From Chromera velia (taxonomy: Eukaryota; Sar; Chromeraceae): DNA of 30,000 nucleotides. The translations under genes and the position numbers were made by a program. A model generated the notes under the pieces. It had not been told where the DNA came from, searched no databases, and saw only the letters and a program-made list of their open reading frames with translations. The stretch is from positions 33,784 to 63,783 of the forward strand of contig JAHBMJ010002644.1 in NCBI GenBank assembly GCA_018398765.1, read 5' to 3'. Shown piece after piece: positions 21,123 to 30,000 of this stretch; the stretch's first letter is position 1, and every line of letters starts with the position of its first letter.

Positions 21123-23639
21123 ACTCTCACCCACCCTGCTTATCGAGCCTCTCCAGATGAGCCTGCAGGTCCCACACCTGTACTCTTCCCGTGTCTGCCC
21201 AGGTGGCCACCACGAAGGGCAGCTGCTTCATCGATCTGATCCTGTTCACACCTCCAGGATGCGCAATCACTCGAAAGTCCAAAATCGCATCATCGTCTGT
21301 GCCTTCCTCGTCCTCGTCTTCGTCATCGCTCTCGTCCTGCATGCATCCGTCATCCCTCCCTCCATGAGGATAGATCCTTCGACAAACCCCAAATCAAGTG
21401 TGCAAAAAGAGTCGCTGCACTCACATGAGAGGGATAATGACAGCCAGTGAATCTCCGGATGAAGAGACAAAGACGAAGACGGCCAGAAGAGAAAGACGCA
21501 GTGACAACAAGAAGAAAAGGAGGACAGCCCACCCATTCACTCACACACCCATGCATCCACTGACCTCCCTGTCCTCTTCATCAATCCCATCGTGCTTCGT
21601 CTTGTGCAGCTTGTGCCATTTCATCACGTAGATGCGATTCCTGTAAGTGGTTTTGTTTTGTAACCATCGATCAGATCAGTCCAAGGAAGCGAAGGAAGAA
21701 ACGGAGAAGGGAACTGGCTGTCTCTTTTTCAGGTACTCACACACAAAAAAGCAAAGCCCGCGAAAAGAAAAAAACAGCAAAGCTTCCCTGGCAAGGTCAT
21801 CAACCCACTCGCGGCCTCAAATTCCCAACCCCAGGTAGACAGACAGGCAGACAGACAGGCAGACAGACAGACAGACAGGCAGACAGACAGACAGACAGGC
21901 AGACAGACAGGCAGACAGACAGGCAGACAGACAGACAGGCAGGCAGACAGACAGACAGACAGACAGGTAGACAAACCAACCGACCTGTCATGTTCGTCTG
22001 CCTGAGTTCCTGCCACCACAGACAGACAGGCAGGCAGACAGGCAGACAGACAGACAGGCAGGCAGACAGGCAGACAGACAGACAGACAGGTAGACAAACC
22101 AACCGACCTGTCATGTTCGTCTGCCTGAGTTCCTGCCACCACAGGCAGGCAGACAGACAGACAGACAGATAGACAAACCAACCGACCTGTCATGTTCGTC
22201 TGCCTGAGTTCCTGCCACCACGTACGCTGTGTGGGGAAATTTCTTTCGTGCCTGCAAGAAGGGAGACAGAGAAAAAGCGTTACAAAAAGCATCTTCTCCT
22301 TTCCTTGTCCTTTCAGAAACCAAAATCCATAGAAGGGACAATTCTTTGCATCCGAATACATTTGTTTCGAGGAAATCAGCAGGGAAGAAGGGGAGGAAGA
22401 AAGGGAGGAAAGAAGGAAGAGGCCAGCGGTCATCCATCCTCACGGAGGTAGAATGAAAAAGAAGCATTCGCATTCGACATGAGTCAGACTAACCGCTCCA
22501 AGAGTGTCTTGGAGGATGTCGAAGGAGAGACAGGGCCACTCCACCGTCGCCCTGTGCAGCATGTCATACGCAGTCGGATCGTAGTCGAGCTCCTCTCCTG
22601 CACCGCATCGCACCACAAAGAAAAGAAGAAACGGTTCCTGCTCGGTTCTGTCTGTGATGAATGTTGGCAGGAGATCACTTTGGTATCCGTCTCCATAAGT
22701 GAGGGAGGGAACTCCCTGCTTTGAAAACTGCAAGGCTGTCTTTTCTTGATAAGGTGATCATCACTCTTCGATGGCAAAACAAAAAACACCATGCCTGGCC
22801 TGACCATCTTCTACCCTGTCGATACCCGGTCGGAACACCTTTTTCGGTTCCTGCAATAAGAAGCAGCGAGATAGAGATGACAAACACACAGACAGGAAGA
22901 CCGGCAGTACTGTAGAGATGCAGGCAGGAAGACAGATTGGAAGACGGTCAGGCAGGCAGGCCGTTGGGAAGTCAGGAAGTCAGTGAGACAGACGAAAAGG
23001 ATGAATGACAAGCACGAAGCCACGCAGCCAAGGCATAAATGGAGCAGAACATCGTCGAATGGGGGGGTTAGAAGAGGAAGGGAACGCTTCCTTCTCAAAG
23101 GCACCGAATCGATGTCTCATCAAATCACGTCACCCACCCACCCACCCACCTCCCCCCGGAGCCCCGCTCCCTCCCCCTTTTCCTCTCCATCAGCTGAATG
23201 GAAACACACGACCCACCCTTCCTAACACTCTCTCTCACCCCCGCCACCCCCTCCCTTTTGCAGACTGACCACATCTTCCATATCTTCATCCCGCCCCTCC
23301 TCCTCGTCTCCGTCTTCGTCCCCATTCCCGTCAACTTCCTCGTCCTCAATCACGTCTCCAAAGGGATCCTCAAACGGTCCAATGTCCTTTTCCTGCAAAT
23401 ACACACACAGATGGCATGTGTGGGGGAAGCGGGGCGAGTGGGGAGCTGAGCAATGCACTTCTTGCCAGACTGCACAAGAAGCTATGGTGTGCCTGAAGTG
23501 CAAGGCGACTGACGTCCCCAAACTCCACATTGTTCTTTGCCTCGACGTGACTCCTGGGAAGAAAACCCAGTTTTGAGTCTACGTCCGTACGCTTTGCCCC
23601 CTGGTCAGTGGAGGCGTTGCGGTCTCGCTTGCCACTCAT
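17380..23639 (-). CDS. GRWD1: Glutamate-rich WD-repeat protein, GRWD1/Rrb1 family, 17 exons
   Basis: A nucleolar histone/ribosomal-protein chaperone family needed for 60S ribosome assembly. I joined exons 23639-23514, 23392-23270, 22850-22805, 22597-22494, 22251-22187, 21640-21565, 21336-21135, 20926-20882, 20502-20378, 20067-20026, 19755-19691, 19286-19247, 18921-18803, 18407-18362, 18032-17973, 17793-17640 and 17549-17380. All junctions have GT...AG ends and keep frame, giving 535 residues (human about 446, yeast Rrb1 about 511). Acidic stretches lie at about residues 43-83 and 181-200. The H4-binding-like N-terminal segment (CAF1C type) spans about 84-155 and contains EELDYDPTAYDMLHRA, WPCLSFDILQD and AYVVAGTQA. 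WD repeats follow: HSGEGFAMDFNPSVTG, SVEDVQW to SVRFWDVR, AHPADVNVLSWHP to FKVFDVR, and FKWHNAPITSVDWHP to VSLWDLSVE. The family C-terminal block PPQLLFLHQGQTDVKEVKWH ends exon 16. The start is the first ATG before exon 1. The last exon is least certain: its sequence matches the family poorly and other acceptors exist. Confidence 0.9.
18050..18077. repeat. (GA)n forming the pyrimidine tract of an acceptor
   Basis: On the minus strand this is a CT run ending about 18 nt before the acceptor of exon 15. Confidence 0.9.
18716..18788. repeat. CTGT/CTGC tetranucleotide repeat in intron 13 of the GRWD1-like gene
   Basis: Variant CTGT, CTAT and CTGC units ending about 15 nt from the donor of exon 13. 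Confidence 0.9.
19961..19997. repeat. (CT)n in intron 10
   Basis: An uninterrupted CT run; on the transcribed minus strand a GA run about 28 nt downstream of the exon 10 donor. Confidence 0.95.
20069..20124. repeat. (CA)n next to the exon 10 acceptor
   Basis: On the minus strand a TG-rich run that ends directly in the acceptor TGTGCAG of exon 10. Confidence 0.95.
21095..21122. repeat. 28-bp homopolymer C
   Basis: An unbroken run of 28 C, on the minus strand 28 G, starting about 12 nt past the exon 7 donor of the GRWD1-like gene. Confidence 0.95.
21834..22220. repeat. CAGA/CAGG minisatellite with three identical 50-bp units
   Basis: A tract of CAGACAGACAGG-type repeats fills much of intron 5 of the GRWD1-like gene. 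It is interrupted by three identical 50-bp units at 21969-22018, 22092-22141 and 22171-22220. On the minus strand each unit encodes most of exon 5 (VVAGTQADEHD) and carries the donor AG/GTCGGT. Only the unit at 22171-22220 is attached to the rest of the exon and its acceptor at 22252. The spacings between units are 123 and 79 bp, as expected from repeat-driven duplication. Confidence 0.9.
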
Positions 23640-24113
23640 TTCGATAAGAGAGACGGTACAAGAAACAAATTCCTCTGAAGGCCTCTGCACACCGCAGCTG
23701 GCCGGATACAGAAGCAATCTAAAGAAAGTCTTCTTCAAGCAGAAAAAATGTATGGAATGAAGGAGGCGGGAAAGTCGACACACAGCGCACACAGGTCAGT
23801 CGATTTCAAATTCGGATCTTCCGGTTTTTCAGCAATCGGAGACGAATCCGTCATCCGCGCTTGACGCACGCAAACGCGAGGGCCGCAATGCAACAGAATT
23901 TTTGGGAGACGGATCTTTTCTTCTTCCTCTTGAACCTCTTGCCAAAATCTTCCCAATTAAAGCTTCCTTCTCATATTTTCTCAGGGAAAGATCATCTTTT
24001 GCTTCAGCTGTTTCGTTTGTGGAAGTATTCAAGCGTTGCATTTCGGGAGTGGGTCTCACGTTTTGTTACACTTTCACTGAGTTTGTTCACAGATCTGACA
24101 GGCCTTATTGCCC
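23640..24113. promoter_or_regulatory. Shared intergenic region between divergent genes
   Basis: 474 bp separate the start codon of the GRWD1-like gene (minus) from that of the membrane-protein gene (plus), so the promoters and 5' UTRs of both must lie here or overlap. No TATA box or repeated motif stands out. Small ORFs on both strands cross it but resemble nothing known. Confidence 0.5.
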
Positions 24114-26404
24114 ATGTCAAGAAATCACGGCGTGTCTGGCTACAGGGGGCCAGAGAAGCCCTCAATCGACCCTGAGATGGGTCTGCAGAACTCCTTTGAC
24201 ACGCTACCTGAGGATGAGCCCTCAGGGGGGGGGATCCTTACCTCAAGCGCTACTGCCACAGCTACTGGAGGTGAATTGATGGAGGAAATTCCCGTGGCTG
24301 ATGCAGAGAGAGATGCAATGACAGCTCTCAAGACCCCCTCAAAACTTCCAGTGCCACGGCACAGCGAAGAAGTCCTTTCTGGACAGACACAGATGTGGAT
24401 GGATGATATCTTCGGACAGGAAGAAGAGAAGGAAGCACCAGCTCACTGCACTGCTTGTGCACCTGTCAACTGGTTCTTAAAGTTCTTTCACTTCCGGGCC
24501 CTCGAGCTCGTCCTGATTCTCGCGATGCTCGCCATTGGTCTCATTTTGTGGGGTGTGAAGAGGTACCATACGATTGAAGATGGGGTGGTCGGCCAGATCG
24601 GACTTGTCCTCGTTGGCATCAGCATTGGTCTTGCAGTGGTGAAGATGGTGACCTTTTTCCTCAGGTTGGTCTTGATGTTCTTTTCCGCCCTTCCTGCTTC
24701 TCAAGTGTGCTCTTCTTGCAAGTTTCTCTCGGTCTCTTTGCCCGCATCCCTGCCCGCATCCCGATCAATCGCATGTCGTACCTTGCTGGAAAGTGCTGTG
24801 GACCAGCTGGCAAGGATTTGCTTACCGATCTAGACTTCCGACGAAGAATGACAGCGGGAAAGTCATGCGTTTGTTTGTTCAAAAGTTTCCAGATCGAAGT
24901 GTAACCGGTGTAACTGAATCCACCTGTCTGCCTGTTGATGCAGACGGTTGATCTACTTCCTGATCAAACTCTGCGACCCCTCGGAGAAGAGTGCTGTCTC
25001 CATCGTTCTGCACGCCTTCGACCCCTCCTTCTGGCACGTCCTGCACGCCATTCTTGTGCTGGTCATGTGGCGGGCCTGGTTCCAGACAGGTGGGTGGGTG
25101 CAAGGGGGTCCGGCGGGGTGGGCTGGGGTCTGATTGGTTGTGAGGGCTGAAAGATCTCACCTTCAGGTGACTGGAGCATCATGAGGAGAAGTTGAAACGA
25201 ACCAGGGAGGTGCACAGTCTTTCTTGTCGAGACGGCAGAGAGGGGGAATTCCCAGTCTTTCTTGCAGGGCGTGCGTAGACTGCAGAGTGACTGGAGAAGA
25301 TGAATCTCCTTTCGTTTCGTTCTTTATGTCCTTGCAGGTCTCTACAAGGAAGTGCTTGACGGAAAGCCCCGGGGGGGTGACTGTCCTCCGGAAGTTTCCT
25401 CCAAAGCATTGGACGATGCGGTTCTTGGATTCGAAACGGGCACAGATGGGAACAGTGGGCCTGCCACTGTGGCTGAGATTCTCTGCTCTGAGACTGCCAG
25501 AACTGGAATGAAAGTTATCAACAACGTCAGTCGGCAGCAGGGAAGTTCTTGTCTTTTATTAATGATGAGGTGGACATCTTCGCACCCTGGGACCCTTTCC
25601 CCCTCCCTTTCATCTTCACTCGACCTTGTCTCGTATTCTCGTTGCCTTGAGTCTTCTTTGGTGGGCAAGAGTGTGAGCGAGAGCGTGTGGGTCTGGATGT
25701 GAGTGTCTCTGTGCCTCTGTGTGTGGATGTCTGGATGTGAGGTTGCAGATCCTGATCATTTTCCTCCTGTACAACATCAAGGGGCTCATCCTGGCGTTTG
25801 CACACATCTATTTCTCCATGTACTCCTTCAAGACCAGGCTCGGTCAGTCTGCCTTGTTCAACTTTTTGTTTTTCTTCTGGTGGACTTTCCGGATCCGTTG
25901 AATTATTTTGCGTCTTTGCCCTCTTGTTCTTACTATTTTCGTCTGCACAGACGTTTTTGTTTTTTTCGAACGCATTTATGGGACTCACAGCATGGGGTGG
26001 TTCTCCGTTGCTGACTGGCAGGCTGTCTGTCTTACGAGTTCGTGTGTGCGGACACGTAAGCGTTTTCAGATCCTCCCTGTAATGTTTTATTTCTTTCCCT
26101 GGACTTCTCGGAATCTGCATCTGAAAGAAAGGGTCCGCATGTTTTGGGGTCAACTTGTTGCCATACTTTAGTGACCCTCTTCAGCTTTTTCCTCTTCCTC
26201 TGTGTGTGTGTGTGTGTGTGTGCAGGCGAGGTGCAGTCGATTCTGTTCCGCTTCGACTGCTGGAGACTGCTGGATCCTTACGGGTGCGTGTGGTGGGGGT
26301 GGAAAATAAAGTGTGTGGGGTTGGGTGGGATGGGTGTTTCGCTCCTCCCTCCCTCTCCCCCTCTCCCCCCCCCTCTCTCTCTCTCCCCTTCCTCTCTCTC
26401 CTTC

Positions 26405-26472
<68 letters not shown>

Positions 26473-29400
26473 TTGTGCATGTGCGTGCTTCTGCTGATCA
26501 TTTTCGAAAAGTTCTGCGTGAACAATTTTTGAATCTTCCCCTCCTCATGTCCTCCCTTGACCCGTGGTGGAGTTTTTTCTTGACGTTTCTCTTCGATTTG
26601 GGTCCTGCAACTTTTCTCCTTCCTGCCTGCCTGCCTGCCTTCCCTTCCTTCCTTCTGTTTTTTGTGCAGAGCTGAAGATGGGAACCGGAGGCGGAAGTCC
26701 ATCCTGGAGACGGCCGGTGGGTCTCTTCGCTCTTCCTCTTTCTCCCTCTCGCTCTTGCTCTTTCTCTTGCTCTTTCTCCACTCTCTCTGTTCTCGCTGTC
26801 TCTTTTTTGCCGGAGTCACCTGTCCTCCGCCTCTCTCTGCTCTGTCCTCTCTCTGTCTGTTGTGCTGAGATGCATGCACACATTACATTTCATGTGGAAA
26901 TACTTTTTGGTGGAGATGCCTGCTGATTTGTCTCTGCCTCTGTCTCCGTGCAGGCGTCCGGCTCTCGAACAAGCACGTCCTGAAGCAGATGACAAAAACG
27001 AGAGCCAGGGTGGTAAGTTGGTTGCGGGTTAGAAAGGGAACTGAGATTGGCGGTGACCTGCGGGAAAGGGGAGGGAAAAGAGTGCCGTACCTCTTCTTTG
27101 CTGTGCGTCCTTTTTCCTGTTTTTTCTCTTGCTTCGCTAGTGCATCTGACACGGTTTATGCTTTTCGCTCCGTTGAGACCCTGTGTCTTGCATCCACAAC
27201 CCTCCGTTCAAGCCTGTACAGTCTTTTTTTCTGCGATTCGAAAGCCCCTGCGCTGTTCTGTGCTGTATGTATTTTGCCCCTTCGTGTTGCTGTGCGTCCA
27301 TGCATGCAGGACCCTTCGTTCAAGCCCGACGGGAAGCCTGACATCGTCGTCAGCAGCGACGACGAGAGCAAAAAGCCCAAGGGAATGGGTATGNGAGTTT
27401 TTTCTTGACGTTTCTCTTCGATTTGGGTCCTGCAACTTTTCTCCTTCCTGCCTGCCTGCCTGCCTTCCCTTCCTTCCTTCTGTTTTTTGTGCAGAGCTGA
27501 AGATGGGAACCGGAGGCGGAAGTCCATCCTGGAGACGGCCGGTGGGTCTCTTCGCTCTTCCTCTTTCTCCCTCTCGCTCTTGCTCTTTCTCTTGCTCTTT
27601 CTCCACTCTCTCTGTTCTCGCTGTCTCTTTTTTGCCGGAGTCACCTGTCCTCCGCCTCTCTCTGCTCTGTCCTCTCTCTGTCTGTTGTGCTGAGATGCAT
27701 GCACACATTACATTTCATGTGGAAATACTTTTTGGTGGAGATGCCTGCTGATTTGTCTCTGCCTCTGTCTCCGTGCAGGCGTCCGGCTCTCGAACAAGCA
27801 CGTCCTGAAGCAGATGACAAAAACGAGAGCCAGGGTGGTAAGTTGGTTGCGGGTTAGAAAGGGAACTGAGATTGGCGGTGACCTGCGGGAAAGGGGAGGG
27901 AAAAGAGTGCCGTACCTCTTCTTTGCTGTGCGTCCTTTTTCCTGTTTTTTCTCTTGCTTCGCTAGTGCATCTGACACGGTTTATGCTTTTCGCTCCGTTG
28001 AGACCCTGTGTCTTGCATCCACAACCCTCCGTTCAAGCCTGTACAGTCTTTTTTTCTGCGATTCGAAAGCCCCTGCGCTGTTCTGTGCTGTATGTATTTT
28101 GCCCCTTCGTGTTGCTGTGCGTCCATGCATGCAGGACCCTTCGTTCAAGCCCGACGGGAAGCCTGACATCGTCGTCAGCAGCGACGACGAGAGCAAAAAG
28201 CCCAAGGGAATGGGTATGACAGAGGTCGCCACCGACATCCCTCCCGGATCCCAGAGGAAGCTGCTGAGACAGAGAACCGCACAGCAGAGAGGAAAGGAAT
28301 TGAGTTTTGCACCAAACAAGCAGAAGACAGGAGGTATTATGGGAAGAGGACACACGATGGTGAACATGGGCAATCCCGACTATGCCACCATCAACCCGCT
28401 GGCAAAGAAGGTGCGTGCATGTATGGCTCCATCTTTTTTTTGGTTGCATGGCCCCCATATCCCCCCCCTGATTTATCTTCTCCCTCCTGTTCTGGTTCGT
28501 TATTGGAACACCGTCACACTGCATTGCTTTTTGGGTGTGTCTCTAGCTTCCCTCGCTCTAGGTCAGTCGACCCTCTTGTTTGTTGGCAGGCTGTCTCATA
28601 CCACTTTCCTACGTACCAAAATCTCGTTGTCTGTGCGTCTGCCTGCCTACCTCTCTTCCTCTCTCTGTATTGCAGATCATGCCCGCAGGCGACTCAAAGG
28701 ACCTTAGGGAGAACCCGATGCCCATGAACTGGTGGCAGCTCTTCCAGGTTTGTCCTCCTCCTCCTCCTCTTATGAGGATGCATGGATGAACGAACGCAGA
28801 GAGTGCCGGCGTTGGTTGTGTTCTTCGTACATTTCCAAAAGAGAGTTCGAAGGCTTTTTTTCTGTTCTCTCCAAAAAGTGGACAGGGTTGAAGAATTTTG
28901 GGGGTGTCCTCTCCGCGTCCCTGGGTGGTCTTTTTGTGTGTTTTTGTTTTTTTTCATTTTGGAAAAGGAAGCGAGCGCCTTGTTGACCGGGGGGGATGAT
29001 TACCGCAGGGTTTCCATCTCTCTCCTCTGATTTTACTGGGTCGAAACGTTCTTTTCTTTTGGGTTTGTTTCGTGCTGATACATGTGAAACGACGTGCGTT
29101 GAAAACTGTACTGTGGCGAGTCTGCAGGCAGTCGAGTGCGTGCGTCACGCCCCCCTTCGCGTTGTTGCTGGAGGTCTGTGCCGCGTCTTCTTTCGGTGCA
29201 TTTTGAATATTTGACTTTTTTTCTCCGTTCCGTACTTGCCCCCCTCCTTCTGTTCGAGGAGTGTGAGAACAGAGACAGAGGCAGAACCTGCAATTCAAAG
29301 AAACAGTGGGAAGAGCGCTCCTGGCAGTTTCCCCACTCCCCACAAGGCAAACCTCTGCAGCTTTAATGTGACCTCCACCGATCTTTTTTCCCTTGGTGTT

Positions 29401-30000
29401 TGTGCTGATTTCTGTGCGTGCAGGACTGGTGCGCGAGTTGAATGACAAGAGGTGAGCAGTCTTTTTGTCTTCTCAGTGGCTAGTGTTGAGGCAGTCTTCT
29501 CATAACTTGAGCTGCTTCTTCTCATTTTCCCTGACTACCTGGCCGACAAAACAGAGTATGTTCAAATGGCGCAAGAGAAGGGAGCGACTGCTTAAATCTG
29601 CGACAGAGCAGAGACAACGAGACCTTCTGGGGGGCTTTGTAGCAGAAGAAGGGCAGACGCAGTGCGGCGTGTCCACGTCAAACCTGTCTGTCTCCCCCCT
29701 GTTCTGATGTGTCTGTGTCCCTCCCTCCCTGCAGGGCAACAAGTTCTGCCGCCTCGATGTTGTTCAAGGAGATGGTGCAGAGAGAAGAGGACGAGGCAGC
29801 AGAGGCCAAACAGAACAGCACAAGAATCACGGCTGTCCCGGGAGGACCTGCAGCAGGAACCCCGCAGTTGGAGTCGATCCAGGAGGAACCCGAGTCTCTC
29901 GTGCAGGTGGGTGGGCATGGATGTGCATGCGAGGAAAATTGCTTTCAGCGCAAAGCTGCACGAATGCATAACAGTGTTTTGCCCCCGTTCCAGCGAGGAG
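24114..30000 (+). CDS. Multi-span membrane protein, probable MscS-like mechanosensitive channel (5' part)
   Basis: Proposed exons: 24114-24664, 24944-25089, 25338-25525, 25749-25842, 26226-26283, then 26670-26716 and 26954-27012 (or their copies 27495-27541 and 27779-27837), 28135-28410, 28676-28747, 29424-29451, 29735-29906 and 29994 onward. Phases agree except between 28747 and 29424, where a 46-nt exon at 29128-29173 would restore frame; a 31-nt exon at 29009-29039 also would. The ATG at 24114 is chosen because the upstream in-frame codon is TTG. Hydrophobic spans lie at about residues 127-147, 160-182, 213-229 and 296-318, followed by a long basic and acidic cytosolic stretch and the segment LNDKRATSSAASMLFKEMVQ. 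Four N-terminal spans, a long loop and an EA..AA..IF-like helix resemble plant MSL channels, where the MscS pore domain comes later. That domain is outside the window, so the family call is inference. The N-terminus shows no signal peptide. Confidence 0.6.
26203..26475. repeat. TG and CT/GT repeats flanking exon 5 of the membrane-protein gene
   Basis: A TG run ends in the acceptor TGTGCAG at 26225. After exon 5, a CT-rich run (about 26345-26424) passes into a GT run (about 26425-26475). Confidence 0.9.
26570..28218. repeat. Exact 824-bp tandem repeat joined by one N (likely false duplication)
   Basis: Bases 26570-27393 recur at 27395-28218 with a constant offset of 825 and no difference that I could see; long reading frames in the two copies translate identically. 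The single unknown base at 27394 sits exactly at the join. Each copy carries the same two short exons (26670-26716 and 26954-27012; 27495-27541 and 27779-27837) and the start of the next exon, which is cut off in the first copy. This is how an unmerged contig overlap looks. Confidence 0.93.

Noticed and set aside
21729-22433. Cys/Leu/Ser-rich 234-codon minus frame
   Set aside because: It is a readthrough of the CAGA minisatellite and intron 5; the real coding part is the short exon at 22187-22251 in another frame.
26181-26879. Long minus-strand frames with His-Thr repeats, antisense to the membrane-protein gene
   Set aside because: Antisense to TG/CT repeats and short exons; composition comes from simple sequence.
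1-30000. tRNA, rRNA, CRISPR array or bacterial operon features
   Set aside because: No tRNA-like B box with a fitting fold, no rRNA core sequence, no spaced direct repeats of CRISPR type; introns and transposons show a eukaryotic nuclear origin.

Overview
This is nuclear DNA of a eukaryote with spliced genes, short exons, many microsatellites and several kinds of transposable element. No bacterial, phage or CRISPR feature is visible. The palindrome TGCATGC(A) recurs outside coding sequence, and splice donors often read GTCAGT. An alveolate of the chromerid/apicomplexan kind (for example Chromera) would fit, but that is inference; no marker gene in the window fixes the species.

Left third, about 1-10 kb: a transposon-rich block. 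A complete pair of 365-bp LTRs (1908-2272 and 6445-6809), flanked by the 5-bp target duplication ATATT, encloses a decayed Ty3/gypsy-like element read on the minus strand: gag remnant, then integrase C-terminus, then an SH3/chromo-like tail. An opposite-strand gag-zinc-knuckle/protease remnant lies between its gag and integrase. Next come a possible hAT-type non-autonomous element (7121-7622), an A/T-rich repeat with short inverted ends (7753-8003), and a clear 1.8-kb hAT-like element (8074-9891) with subterminal GGTATCG arrays and an 8-bp target duplication.

Middle, about 10-17.4 kb: mostly AT-rich intergenic DNA. It holds one lysine/glutamate-rich minus-strand ORF (11047-11709), a cluster of TGCATGC palindromes, a 232-bp MITE inserted in a TTTC microsatellite with an 8-bp target duplication, and two possible terminal exons of a CX9C (CHCH-type) mitochondrial protein.

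Right, 17.4-30 kb: two divergently transcribed multi-exon genes whose start codons are 474 bp apart. On the minus strand, 17 phase-consistent exons rebuild a full-length glutamate-rich WD-repeat protein (GRWD1/Rrb1 family, ribosome biogenesis). On the plus strand is the 5' part of a multi-membrane-span protein that resembles eukaryotic MscS-like channels; its pore region would lie beyond the window. The plus-strand gene is interrupted by an 824-bp exact repeat joined by a single N at 27394, almost certainly an assembly artefact that duplicates two exons. In the GRWD1 gene, a 50-bp unit holding the end of exon 5 and its splice donor is present three times within a CAGA minisatellite.
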